Shown: in pieces, positions 17,574-26,487 of the stretch | Position numbering within the stretch: position 1 is the first letter of the stretch | Layout: each line of letters opens with the position of its first letter | Assembly: GCA_019243635.1 (NCBI GenBank) | Contig: JAFAUB010000122.1 | Span: 1-64,000 of the forward strand | From: Pseudonocardiales bacterium | GTDB lineage: Bacteria; Actinomycetota; Actinomycetes; Mycobacteriales; Pseudonocardiaceae | DNA: 64,000 nucleotides | Direction: 5' to 3' | Notes under the pieces: model-generated | Database searches by the model: none | The model's input: the letters and a program-made list of their open reading frames with translations, nothing else | What the model was told of the DNA's origin: nothing | Position numbers and translations under genes: made by a program

Positions 17574-18482
17574 TCAGCCCGTCCCCGTCGTGGTCAGCGC
17601 CGCGCCGGACCGCACAAGCCGCATGAGCTTGTGGCAGCCGCGCACGGCAGTGCGCTGGTGGCGGCGCACGTACAGCCGGCGGACCTCGGCGCGCGCCTCT
17701 CGCTCCTCCGCCGGGGTGAGGGGGACCTGGTGCAGGTAGGCCAGCAGCTCACGGCACTGCAGCAGGTTGACGGCCCTGGCCTGCCAGGCCGGCACGTCCA
17801 GCCGGCGGGCCCGTTGCGTCATTCGGGCGGGAACTCTCCAGCCACGGTGCGCGAGCACCTCGGGCACCCGGTCCCATGGTCCGGCCAGGGCCAGCTTCGC
17901 GGCGAACACCTCGTCTTCGCGGAGCATGGGTCGGCGCGGGATGGCCGCGACCGGCTCCCGGAGCATCAGCCCGTAGATCGGGTCCAGCGGCAGGTACCCC
18001 TCGGCCAGCAACCGCAGTATCTCGGTGAAGCGCTCGACCGGTCGGTCAGACCCGGGGTTGCGCCCCGGGTAGGCGGAGGTCTGAGCCTGGCCGTCCTCGC
18101 CGAGGAAAACCTGCTGTGTGGTGACGAGGATGAGCCGATCGTCCGCGGCGAAACGCTCGAGGCACCGGGAGAGGTAGCTCGGCGCCACCCAGTCGTCATC
18201 GCCGATCCACTTGAGGAACGTGCCGCGGGCAAGGTGCATCACCTGCATGAAGTTGGCCGGCAGACCGATGTTCTCCGGCTGGCGGTGATACCGCACCCGG
18301 GAGTCGCTTCGCGCGTAGGAGCGACAGATCTCCCCGGTGCCGTCGGTGGACGCGTCATCCGAGATCACCAGCTCGAGATCCTCGTGCTGCTGGGCCAGGA
18401 CGCTCCGGAGGGCGCCTTCGACCACCTCTTCACCGTTGCGCACCGGCAGGCCGACCGAGACGAGCGGAGGTGTGGTTGACAT
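17574..18482 (-). CDS. Family 2 glycosyltransferase
   Basis: 302 residues from ATG 18482 behind AGGAGGT. The GT-A fold is clear: PLVSVGLPVRNGEEVVEGAL, LELVISDDASTDGT (nucleotide-binding Asp), ARGTFLKWIGDDDWVAPSYL (the DxD motif) and a C-terminal basic tail. Such enzymes transfer sugars to cell-surface acceptors; the acceptor is unknown. No transmembrane segment. It converges on the EEP-like gene, with about 75 bp between stops. Following cell-surface genes are not apparent, so it looks like a single gene. Confidence 0.85.
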   Translation of the reverse strand: MSTTPPLVSVGLPVRNGEEVVEGALRSVLAQQHEDLELVISDDASTDGTGEICRSYARSDSRVRYHRQPENIGLPANFMQVMHLARGTFLKWIGDDDWVAPSYLSRCLERFAADDRLILVTTQQVFLGEDGQAQTSAYPGRNPGSDRPVERFTEILRLLAEGYLPLDPIYGLMLREPVAAIPRRPMLREDEVFAAKLALAGPWDRVPEVLAHRGWRVPARMTQRARRLDVPAWQARAVNLLQCRELLAYLHQVPLTPAEEREARAEVRRLYVRRHQRTAVRGCHKLMRLVRSGAALTTTGTG

Positions 18483-19113
18483 GGGACCTCCTGGGGACAA
18501 GGGACATCGCGCAGACGTCTCAATGCTGAGTATCTGCAACTCCGCCTAACCCGTTACGGGGTGACCACAAGAGTGGTTTTCGAGAGATTTTCTCACTCTT
18601 AGTCACTGGGTAGGCCTCACGGGTTCCGACCGACGGCTGCGGCGCGGTGGGACCGAAGCCGTCGAGAAACCGCATGACCTCAGCGCGGGCGCGAGGGGCC
18701 CGGCTCCTGGGCGCTCGTGCCCATCTCGACGGCCGGTCCAGCACAAACCCCCCACGCCTCCGACGAGGTGTCCTCTCGGCACTGGACGCTTTCGCGACCC
18801 TCCCCTCAGTACAGCTCAGTGGGCACCTCGTCGGTCATGACACGATCGACACGCCGCGTTCTCCGGTGGTCCAGGTTCAGTTACCGTGGTATTCAGCTAC
18901 CGTGAGTAAATTTTCGGTCACAAAGTTAAGCCTTGCCGTACTCGTGCCGTCCGAGGAAACTTTCCTGACGAGCGGTGGTGCCTACGTCGGAGCCTCCTTC
19001 GGCATCGGAGGAACGGGGGGATATAGCGCAGCCCAGTCACGTCGGACGGGGAAGCCCCAAACCGAGGAACATCATTACGCGACACTGGCGTGCATGTTGA
19101 CGGGAGTCTAATC
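18483..19113. other. 630-bp intergenic region without convincing gene
   Basis: Divergent spacer between the glycosyltransferase and phosphoesterase genes. Open frames on both strands are present but lack ribosome sites and recognisable protein sequence. Bases 18550-18600 and 18880-18960 are noticeably AT-richer than the surroundings and may hold the two promoters. I see no clear terminator or repeat. Confidence 0.5.
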
Positions 19114-20265
19114 GTGGCCACCCCAGTCTCCATAAACCATATAGTGATCATGGTGCAGGAAAACCACACCACCGACAACTACTTCCGCTCCATGGCCGCC
19201 TACGGGGCTGATGTCGCCACCGACTGGCCGATCTCCCCCAACCCCCCGGCCCACGACCAACCTCATGACCGCCATGCTTACTACCGGTGGCTGACCGGTC
19301 GGAGCACCGGGGCGCACGTGCAGTTCGACACCGCTACGGTGCTACCGTTTTATGCCTGGCTGGCCGCCACCGGGTCGTTTCTGGAAAACCACTGCGCCGG
19401 GTTCGGCACCAACTCCACCCCGAACCATCTGCTCCTGGTGGGCGGGCAGAGCCCGACCCTGCGCAACCCGCCCCGCACCCAACCCGAGCCGGTGTGGGAT
19501 ATGCCCTCGTTGCCCGGACACGCCGATGACCATGGAGTGAGCTGGCGCGCCTACACCGGGCGCAGCCGTTACCCGGTCTCCTTCTACGCCCAGCTTCGAG
19601 GATCGCCCCAGATCGTGCGTTCGGCGCAGTTCGACGCTGACGCCACCAACGACCAGTTGCCGGCGCTGTCGATGATCTGGCATGACAGCCCGTATGACGA
19701 GCATCCCCCGGCCGATGTCACCATCGGTCAGGACGCGATCTGGCAGGCCGTGGACGCCGTCGCCCGGGCCGGGCTGTGGGACTCCACGGTGTTCATGCTC
19801 ACCTGGGACGACTGGGGCGGCTACGACGACCACGTGGACACCCCGAACGTGGAGCATACCCCCGATGGGGTGCAGCTGGCCTATGGGCCCCGGGTGCCGC
19901 TGCTGGTCTTCGGCGGCCGGGTGCGAGCCGGAATCGATCACCGGTGGTGTTCGCACGTCAGCATCCCCAAGACCGCCCTGCAACTGTTGGGGCTGCCGCC
20001 GCTGGGCGTACCCCGGCTGGATGACGACCCGGGTCTGGCCGATCTGGTGGACCTGACTTCGGGCGACACCGTGAGTCCCCTGCCGCCCGCCTACGGCAGC
20101 ACCATCACCCAGCCCCCGGCACCAGACCCCACCCCGGCGCCTACCCCGCCGCCGCCTCCTCCGGTGGATCAGTCCCAGCCGGTGGGGCCGGTGGTGCTGC
20201 GTGACGGCAGCACCCTGCCGCCACCCGACGACGTCCCGATCACCGCCACTTCTGGGCGCCGCTAG
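19114..20265 (+). CDS. Phosphoesterase family protein (acid phosphatase/phospholipase C-like)
   Basis: 383 residues starting VATPVSINHIVIMVQENHTT, followed by DNYF, a variant of the ENRSFDHYFG metal/nucleophile motif of the phosphoesterase (AcpA/PLC) family. Other landmarks are NSTPNHLLLVGGQSPT, SMIWHDSPYDEHPPADV, MLTWDDWGGYDDHVD and YGPRVPLLVFG with a later CSHVSIPKTALQLLG. No signal peptide is visible. The last 60 residues are a Pro-rich linker (PAPDPTPAPTPPPPPPVDQS) and a short tail. GTG 19114 has GGGAG seven bases upstream; a GTG at 19090 is in frame. Likely hydrolyses phosphate monoesters or diesters. Confidence 0.82.
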   Translation: MATPVSINHIVIMVQENHTTDNYFRSMAAYGADVATDWPISPNPPAHDQPHDRHAYYRWLTGRSTGAHVQFDTATVLPFYAWLAATGSFLENHCAGFGTNSTPNHLLLVGGQSPTLRNPPRTQPEPVWDMPSLPGHADDHGVSWRAYTGRSRYPVSFYAQLRGSPQIVRSAQFDADATNDQLPALSMIWHDSPYDEHPPADVTIGQDAIWQAVDAVARAGLWDSTVFMLTWDDWGGYDDHVDTPNVEHTPDGVQLAYGPRVPLLVFGGRVRAGIDHRWCSHVSIPKTALQLLGLPPLGVPRLDDDPGLADLVDLTSGDTVSPLPPAYGSTITQPPAPDPTPAPTPPPPPPVDQSQPVGPVVLRDGSTLPPPDDVPITATSGRR

Positions 20266-20355
20266 GCCAAAGCCCTGTCGGTATGCGCAAGCAGAGACAA
20301 CCGGAGGGAGAGGTGTTCTCCTTCTATCGCCGACCTGCACGCGCTGACCACGAGG

Positions 20356-20526
20356 GTTATTCAGCCGGCCGTGTAGGAGTGCAGGCCGATTACGGTTGAG
20401 ATGGTTGTCGCGAATGTCGCAAAGGGGCGACGGTAGTCGGCGTGCAGGTCTTGGAGTTGGCGATTGTCTGTTCGATGACGTAACGAATCTTGTTGATCTG
20501 CGTGTTGAACTCTTGGTGGTCTCCAG
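20356..20526 (-). pseudogene. C-terminal fragment of an IS5-like DDE transposase
   Basis: On the minus strand NTQINKIRYVIEQTIAN runs, after a one-base frameshift, into LQDLHADYRRPFATFATTIS and TVIGLHSYTAG-stop. This is the typical end of IS5/IS4-group transposases, including the Y(x)I-E catalytic glutamate helix and the DYRRP segment. Nothing of the DDE N-terminal part remains. The fragment abuts the inverted repeat at 20528-20664 and marks an old insertion. Confidence 0.7.
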
Positions 20527-20527
20527 G

Positions 20528-20664
20528 GGTGAGTGCACCACCGGCTTGACCTGGGACCATCGCGAGGGCTCACATCGAGCTACTAGCGGGCAGGCCAAGG
20601 GCTGCCCGATGCGCGAGCCGGCTTACGAGCCCTCGCCCCAGGTCAAGCCGGTGGTGCACTCACC
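20528..20664. repeat. 137-bp element with long terminal inverted repeats (IS/MITE scar)
   Basis: GGTGAGTGCACCACCGGCTT (continuing to 20555) is found inverted at 20637-20664, a perfect 28-bp arm. A further 10-bp arm (GCGAGGGCTC / GAGCCCTCGC) is offset by six bases in the left copy. The size and symmetry suit a non-autonomous element or the joined ends of an IS. The stretch 20665-20873 beyond it holds no clear gene. Confidence 0.75.
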
Positions 20665-20873
20665 GTCTGACATCAAGCATGGTTTCATGCTCATCGGATT
20701 CCGAGCCCGGGTCGGCAGGACATCGCGCAGCTCGGTGTCATCGCCATCCTCGAGCTGCGCGAAGATCCGCTCCGACGGGGTGCTCATGCCACCAAGTCTG
20801 CCGTAACCGTCCTCCCGGTCGGTTGAGCTAGCCGCGTCTGTTGGCTCGCCGGAGCGGACCCGCACTCATCGAC

Positions 20874-23800
20874 TCACTGGCAGGGTGGTTGGTAGGCCAG
20901 ATCAGGAAGGTATTGGCTCCATTCGGCATGGGTGATGGGGGGGTAGGCGAATGCGCAGACTCGTGTGGTGACGCGGTCGGGGTCGGTGTCCCAGAGCCGG
21001 GCTGTGGTGTCGTCGCTGCCGGTGGCGAGGGTGTGTCCGTCCGGACTGAACGCTACCGAGTCGACAGCGTCGGTGTGGCTGGTCAGGGTGGCCGACGGGC
21101 CGGGGTGGCGCAGGTTGGTGATGTCCCACAGTCGTGCCGTGTTGTCGGAACCTGCGGTGGCGAGGGTGTGTGCGTCGGGACTGAAAGACACCGAGTTGAC
21201 GCTGTCGCTGTGGCCGGTGAGGGTGGCCAGTAGCGCGGGTCGGTGCGGGTCGGTGATGTCCCACAGTCGGGCGGTGTGGTCGGTGCTGCCGGTGGCGAGG
21301 GTGTGTCCGTCGGGGCTGAAGGCCACTGAGTTGACGCTGTTGGCGTGGCCGGTCAGAGTGGTGAGTGCGCCCGGGTGGCGCGGATCGGTGATGTCCCACA
21401 GTCGGATGGTGCGGTCGGCGCTTCCGGTGGCGAGAATGCGCCCGTCCGGGCTGAACACCACCGAGCCGACTGCGTCTGTGTGAGCCGTCAGGGTGGCTAC
21501 GGCGCTGGGGTGGCGCGGGTCGGTGATGTCCCACAGCCGGGCGGTGCGGTCGGCGCCGCCGGTGGCCAGAGTGCGTCCGTCGGGGCTGAACGCCACCGTG
21601 AAGACGTTCTGGATGTCAGCGGTCACGGTGGCCAGGAGGACGGGGTGGTTGGGGTCGGTGACATCCCACAGCCGCACTGTGGCATCGAGGCCGGCGGTGG
21701 CCAGGGTGTGCCCGTCGGGGCTGAACGCCACTGAGGAGACACCGTCGGTGTGGCCGGTGAGGGTGGCCAGTGGGTCGGGATGGTCGGGGTCAGTGATGTT
21801 CCACAGCCGGGCTGTTTGGAAGTTGCCGGCGGCCAGGATGTGTCCGTTGGGGCTGAACGCCGCCGCCTTGACTCCGCCGTAGTGGCCGGTAAGGACAGAT
21901 CCATGAACCTCCCACAGTCGCGCGGTGTTGTCCTTGCTGGCGGTGGCGAGGGCGTTCCCGTCGGGGCTGAAGGCCACCGAGTAGATGGTGCCCGCGTGCC
22001 CGCTCAGAGTGGTGGGGGCGCTGGCTTTGCGTGGGTCGGTGATGTCCCAGAGCCGCACTGTGAGGTCATAGCTGCCGGTGGCCAGGGTGTGCCCGTCTGG
22101 GCTGAACGCCAGTGCGACGACGCCATTGGTGTGGCCGCTGAGGGTGGCGAGCGCGCCCGGGTGGTGTGGGTCGGTGATGTCCCATAACCGAATGGTGTTG
22201 TCGAAGCTGCCGGTGGCCAGGGTGTGCCCGTCGGGGCTGAACACGGCGGCTAGGACGCGGTCGGTGTGGCCGGTCAGTTCTGCCAGAGGTTGAGGGTGAC
22301 GTGGGTCGGTGATGTCCCAGAGCCGGACCGGGTTGTCGGCTCCCGCGGTGGCCAGGGTGTGCCCGTCGGCGCTGAACACCGCTGCGGCGAGGCCTTCGCG
22401 GTGGCCGGTGAGGGTGGCCAGGGAGCGGGGGTGGCGCGGGTCGGTGACGTCCCACAACCGTGCCGTGTGGTCGGCGCTGGCGGTGGCCAACATGCGCCCG
22501 TCGGGGCTGAACGCCAGCCGGCGGATGCCGTCGGTGTGGCCGCTCAGCGTGGCCAGGGTGCGGGGGTGGCGCGGGTCGGTGACGTCCCACAACCGTGCCG
22601 TGTGGTCGGCGCTGGCGGTGGCCAAGGTATGCCCGTCGGGGCTGAAGACAGCCGAGGTGACACCGTCGGTGTGGCCAGTGAGGGTGACGATGACATGGGG
22701 ACGGTGCCGGTCGGTGATATCCCACAGCCGGACTGATCGGTCGATACTGCCGGTGGCCAGGATACGCCCGTCGGGGCTGAACTCCGCCGCATACACCGCG
22801 CTGGTGTGACCGGTCAGCTGGGTGGCGTAGGGGGTGGCAAAGGTGCTGAGCAGGCTGCCGCGGGCTTCGGGAGTGGGCGCGAGGCGGTAGGCGGCCACGC
22901 TGAGTTGTACGGCCAAGGCGGGATTGGTGTTGCGCAGCGCTGTGGCTTCGTTCGCGACTTTCCCGGACAGGGCGATGTTGCGCTGCTCGCGGGTGACGTG
23001 CTGGCTTCTAACCGCGGCACCGGCCGCAGCGGCGGTGAGGAGGAACAGGACGACGAGGCCGGCGACGAGTTGGCGCAGCAGGCGGGTACGGCGACGAGCG
23101 ACCCGCTGCTCGCCCAGCTCGCGTCGGATAGCGGCGTCGAGGAACTCACGGGCAAGCGGGGGCAGGTCCGCGTGCGGCCTGGTCTCGACCCAGTCCCGGG
23201 CTGCGGCTAGTCGGGTTCCACGGTAGAGAGCGGCTGGGTCGTAGTGCTCACGACGCCAGGTGAGGGCGGCCTCCGCCAGCCGCCGGCTCATGATCAGACC
23301 GGCGCGGTCGGTGTCCAACCATGTTCGTAGTTGCGGCCAGGCGGTCAGCAGCGCCTCGTGGCTGATCTCCACGGTGTGAGTGTCTGCGGTGATCAGTCGC
23401 TGGGTCACGAACTGACTGAGCACCTTTTCCATCTCGGCTGCTCGGGAGTGCCCGTAGCCGGCAAGGAGATCGGCAGTGGTGAGTCGACGGCGGGTGTCGG
23501 CGGTGTCGGCAGCGATATGGACCAGGCTGAGGAACAGGTGACGGGCCAGCTCCTGCTGTTGACCGGTGAGCCCGTCATAGACCTTGCTCGCGCTGGTCGC
23601 CACAGCGCCGTCGATCCCGCCCACGTCGCGGTAGTCAGTGATCGTCAGTCGTCTGCCCTGGCCTCGCGACCAGGTGGCGTACAAGGCGTGGGACAACAGT
23701 GGCAGCACGCCGGATTCGTGCGCCTCCCCTTCCGCTCGGTTCTCGTCTCGCGGTGCCACCTCGCGGAGCAGCAGCTCGACCAGTCCGTCCTCGATGTCTA

Positions 23801-24878
23801 TTCTCGCCTTGCGGGCGGGCGCCACGATCGCCTCCCGTAGCTCTCTTTCCTTCATCGGCCCCACCGCGAGCTGGCCGGCTTGTATCGCAGCGACGAGCTG
23901 CGGGTACCGCAGAGCGTGGGCGTAGAAATCGGCACGCAGGCCCAACACCACCAACGCCCCACCGGGGCCGGCGGCTGACGCGCATAACGCGGAGAAGAAC
24001 ACCCGCCGCTCTTTGTCGTCAGCGCATGCGGTGAACACCTCCTCGAGCTGGTCGATCACCAGCACCAGTTGGTGGTCACCAAGAAAGCGAGCCGCGTCCC
24101 CAGCCGTGGTATCGACCGCATCCGGGTCACCGGCAGCGCTTCGTGCCTCTTGCCCGGTGGTGGCCTGTCGGGCGTACTCGGCACACAGGGCGGGGTCCGC
24201 GCGTATCGCGCCGGCCATCTCCCCAGCCGGGAGACCGGTGAGTACGGCCAGTTTGGCGGCCAACTCGTCCACCGGGCGGGAGCCGGGAGTCAGCAGCATT
24301 ACCGGCCATCTCGCCGATCCCGCCACTGCGCCTGCCCGGAGCGCGGCGATCACACCGGCCCGCAGCAACGAGGACTTTCCTGATCCCGACGCACCGACCA
24401 CCACCTGCACGCCCCCGCCTGCGGCGTGCAGGTCAGCCACGCGAGCGATCAGTTGTCCGGTCAACGCCCGCCGACCGAAAAACCAGTCGGCGTCCTCACA
24501 ACGGAAGCTGGAGAGTCCCCGGTACGGCTCCTGCCCCCCTGCGCGACGGCCAGGCGCCCGCCGTACCCGCTGCCAAGCCTGCAGCCACTGCTCGACCAGC
24601 CCCGCATCACTGACCCCACACGCCGTCAACACCCGCACCAGCACGTCACGGGACGTCGTCGAGGGAAGGCCTCGACCGGCGAACCAGTCACCGATCGTGC
24701 TATGCGCGCCCTGGACACCGACCTTGCTCGCGACCTGCCGAACCGTCAGGCCCGCCTGCTCACGAAGTAACGTCAACTCGCGGGCGAAGTCCTGACGGGT
24801 ACGGACCCGGCCAGGACTGGGAGGGTCTGCCGCCGGCTGATCGAACACCACGCCATCCTCTATCGAGTGACACACCAT
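20874..24878 (-). CDS. Giant HTH-nSTAND-WD40 signal protein
   Basis: 1334 residues. Order: an XRE-like helix-turn-helix (residues 28-90, RTRQDFARELTLLREQAGLT); nSTAND NTPase (EPYRGLSSFRCEDADWFFGR at about 117, Walker A GASGSGKSS, Walker B LVLVIDQLEEVF); helical arm; one transmembrane helix near 625-650 (LVAGLVVLFLLTAAAAGAAV); then 14 WD40 repeats of about 45 residues with FSPDGHTLATGS...ARLWDITDP units, enough for two seven-bladed propellers. Such STAND proteins act as ligand-gated switches, and relatives serve in signalling or antiphage defence. Its effector output here would be the HTH. The near-identical DNA repeats make it prone to recombination. ATG 24878 has no good ribosome site; an in-frame GTG (about residue 10) behind GAGGATGG is an alternative. 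Confidence 0.88.
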   Translation of the reverse strand: MVCHSIEDGVVFDQPAADPPSPGRVRTRQDFARELTLLREQAGLTVRQVASKVGVQGAHSTIGDWFAGRGLPSTTSRDVLVRVLTACGVSDAGLVEQWLQAWQRVRRAPGRRAGGQEPYRGLSSFRCEDADWFFGRRALTGQLIARVADLHAAGGGVQVVVGASGSGKSSLLRAGVIAALRAGAVAGSARWPVMLLTPGSRPVDELAAKLAVLTGLPAGEMAGAIRADPALCAEYARQATTGQEARSAAGDPDAVDTTAGDAARFLGDHQLVLVIDQLEEVFTACADDKERRVFFSALCASAAGPGGALVVLGLRADFYAHALRYPQLVAAIQAGQLAVGPMKERELREAIVAPARKARIDIEDGLVELLLREVAPRDENRAEGEAHESGVLPLLSHALYATWSRGQGRRLTITDYRDVGGIDGAVATSASKVYDGLTGQQQELARHLFLSLVHIAADTADTRRRLTTADLLAGYGHSRAAEMEKVLSQFVTQRLITADTHTVEISHEALLTAWPQLRTWLDTDRAGLIMSRRLAEAALTWRREHYDPAALYRGTRLAAARDWVETRPHADLPPLAREFLDAAIRRELGEQRVARRRTRLLRQLVAGLVVLFLLTAAAAGAAVRSQHVTREQRNIALSGKVANEATALRNTNPALAVQLSVAAYRLAPTPEARGSLLSTFATPYATQLTGHTSAVYAAEFSPDGRILATGSIDRSVRLWDITDRHRPHVIVTLTGHTDGVTSAVFSPDGHTLATASADHTARLWDVTDPRHPRTLATLSGHTDGIRRLAFSPDGRMLATASADHTARLWDVTDPRHPRSLATLTGHREGLAAAVFSADGHTLATAGADNPVRLWDITDPRHPQPLAELTGHTDRVLAAVFSPDGHTLATGSFDNTIRLWDITDPHHPGALATLSGHTNGVVALAFSPDGHTLATGSYDLTVRLWDITDPRKASAPTTLSGHAGTIYSVAFSPDGNALATASKDNTARLWEVHGSVLTGHYGGVKAAAFSPNGHILAAGNFQTARLWNITDPDHPDPLATLTGHTDGVSSVAFSPDGHTLATAGLDATVRLWDVTDPNHPVLLATVTADIQNVFTVAFSPDGRTLATGGADRTARLWDITDPRHPSAVATLTAHTDAVGSVVFSPDGRILATGSADRTIRLWDITDPRHPGALTTLTGHANSVNSVAFSPDGHTLATGSTDHTARLWDITDPHRPALLATLTGHSDSVNSVSFSPDAHTLATAGSDNTARLWDITNLRHPGPSATLTSHTDAVDSVAFSPDGHTLATGSDDTTARLWDTDPDRVTTRVCAFAYPPITHAEWSQYLPDLAYQPPCQ

Positions 24879-24911
24879 CGAGCTAAATATTACATATGGT
24901 TGATGTCGGTG

Positions 24912-24941
24912 CCGTACGGGTGGCGTACGCCACCCGTACGG
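24912..24941. promoter_or_regulatory. Perfect 30-bp palindrome upstream of the nSTAND gene
   Basis: CCGTACGGGTGGCGT joined head-on to its exact complement, with no loop, centred 48 bp upstream of the nSTAND start. The lack of a loop favours a dimeric protein-binding site over a terminator. The HTH of the adjacent protein itself could be the binder (inference). Confidence 0.65.
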
Positions 24942-25204
24942 GTTTGTCCGGATAACTCGACACCCCTTCCCACCCGGGCCGACCTCGTCCGATCGTCAAA
25001 CCGGCGCCGGCCCAAGCAGTCAGCTACCGCTGCTGCCCGGCGAACCAGAACGGAAGATGCTCATTCGAGTCTCCAGCGCGCGACACCGTTAGCCGTCGGT
25101 GTGACTGTCCTTACCGGACCAGCGTCTCGTGACCCCGATGTCTTTACTCGGCGTTGCTGCCTACGAGTTTCCGGTGTCGTAACGGAGTAGCCGGAGATCC
25201 ACCG

Positions 25205-25243
25205 TCAAACCTGATACCCCCGCCAAGGCGGCCATCAGGCTTG
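25205..25243 (+). promoter_or_regulatory. Stem-loop in the leader of the lectin-like gene
   Basis: TCAAACCTGAT...CCGCCAAGGCGG...ATCAGGCTTGA forms a stem with small internal mismatches, 44 bp before the start codon of the lectin-like gene. It could be a terminator for leftward/upstream transcription or an mRNA leader hairpin. Confidence 0.45.
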
Positions 25244-25286
25244 AATTTCCAGTACAAACAGATCGTCACCTACAGAGAGGTTCGCC

Positions 25287-25850
25287 ATGATTAAGAGAGT
25301 TGTCATGCTCCTCGCCGCTGTCACGTTGACGTGCGTTGGCCTAGCCGCCGCTCCGGCTCAGGCATCGACCGGAGGTGCTCTGTCCCGGTGCGGTAGCTTC
25401 CAGGCGAGCGATTACTTTGCCCAGGTCGTCGTACCCGGCAGAGGTGCGGCTTTTGTGGGGGGTGGCCCGCGCCAGGACCCCCGGACACCACTGAGGAACC
25501 TGATCAGACCGGGCGATGTCGTCGGGATCTTTGCCACCGGCCGGGTCAGCTATGGCGGGTTCTTCGGATCGGCCGGCACGTGGGGGCCTAACGGCAACGG
25601 CAGAACAGCCCCGCTCAACTCGTACTACCCGTTCCCCGGCGGCCCGCAGTACGCACTAGTCGGACAATGGAACAACACCTCGAGCAACGTGCGGATCGGC
25701 TCCCTCAGTGCGTGTATGGTCGTACCTGCGGGAGGCGACGGTGTATCCGTGCCATGGGGACTGTCGCTCTCGCCCAACGACGATGGCCCGTTGGACAACA
25801 GTGGTTCGTACACCGCCAACGTGCATGTCTGGTCAGCTGCTCGGTCGTAG
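25287..25850 (+). CDS. Secreted LecA (PA-IL)-like galactose-binding protein
   Basis: 187 residues. The Sec signal peptide MIKRVVMLLAAVTLTCVGLA ends at APAQA-S. The mature part follows the layout of the Pseudomonas LecA family: GDVVGIFATGRVSYGGFFGS, TWGPNGNGRT, QYALVGQWNN and the Ca2+/sugar loop region SPNDDGPLDNSGSYTANVHV, which parallels YNDVPGTYGNNSGSFSVNI of LecA. Two Cys outside the signal may form a disulfide. Strong ribosome site (GAGAGG). The lower GC and isolated position between an IS scar and the nSTAND gene suggest acquisition. Binding of galactosides is an inference from the motif. Confidence 0.7.
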   Translation: MIKRVVMLLAAVTLTCVGLAAAPAQASTGGALSRCGSFQASDYFAQVVVPGRGAAFVGGGPRQDPRTPLRNLIRPGDVVGIFATGRVSYGGFFGSAGTWGPNGNGRTAPLNSYYPFPGGPQYALVGQWNNTSSNVRIGSLSACMVVPAGGDGVSVPWGLSLSPNDDGPLDNSGSYTANVHVWSAARS

Positions 25851-25927
25851 GGTGGTTCGTACCATCGAGCATCGATAAACGCCGCCAGCCTCCCGAAGAC
25901 AAGCAGCGCTGACGGTGCACTGCTCGG

Positions 25928-25969
25928 GTCGTGAGGGGGTGACAGTACTGCCTGTCACCCCCTCACGAC
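25928..25969. terminator. Hairpin downstream of the lectin-like gene
   Basis: Perfect 18-bp arms (GTCGTGAGGGGGTGACAG and its complement) around a 6-nt loop, 78 bp after the stop codon. No T-run, as is common for actinobacterial terminators. Confidence 0.7.
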
Positions 25970-26039
25970 GCCGGCTTCTGCCGGTTCTCCGGACGTTCCC
26001 GTGGGTGGATTCTCATGACCGTCCGGGGAGTGGTGGGCA

Positions 26040-26170
26040 GAGTCCGCCGCGGGCCGCACCGCCTCGGGCCGCACCGCCTCGGGCCGCACCCGGGCGACCA
26101 GCACCTCCCCGCCCCGCCCGTCGGGCTCCAGCTCCACCGACTCGATCACCGTCTGCTCGACTCCGAGCAT
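26040..26170 (-). pseudogene. N-terminal scrap of an ISL3-like transposase
   Basis: MLGVEQTVIESVELEPDGRG followed by GEVLVARVRP resembles the first 30 residues of actinobacterial ISL3 transposases. It then collapses into a threefold 12-bp repeat (encoding RPEAVRPEAVRP) and never reaches the zinc-finger CxxC part. The stretch 26171-26487 to its right shows no convincing gene. Confidence 0.55.
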
Positions 26171-26487
26171 CCGCCGTCATACCCTCGTAGTGCGCACACC
26201 GTCTCTTTCGTGATCGTTTCCAGCCCGGGTAGGCCGGAAACTCTAGACAGGGCACGGCGTGCGCCCTTATCAATCATGAAAAGGCACCCACAGGAACGTC
26301 GGTAGCGCCTTGTCGATGTCACGGATGCGCGCATCGAGCGTACAGACTTCAGGAAAGCCTCACTGGCGACTTCGCGGAGCGACGAACAGAGTTCGTCTCG
26401 ATGGGACGAACGCCGGCGGACCTTGCCCTTCGGATACCATCCATGGTCCCTGACGTGCTGGGCGTACGATGACTCAACAATGGGCAC

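Noticed and set aside
18647..19111. 154-residue open frame in the spacer before the phosphoesterase gene
   Set aside because: No ribosome site, no recognisable sequence, and it overlaps the likely promoter of the phosphoesterase gene.
26146..26487. 113-residue minus-strand frame between the ISL3 scrap and the AbiEi gene
   Set aside because: No ribosome site and no family resemblance; a possible mobile-element scrap but unsupported.
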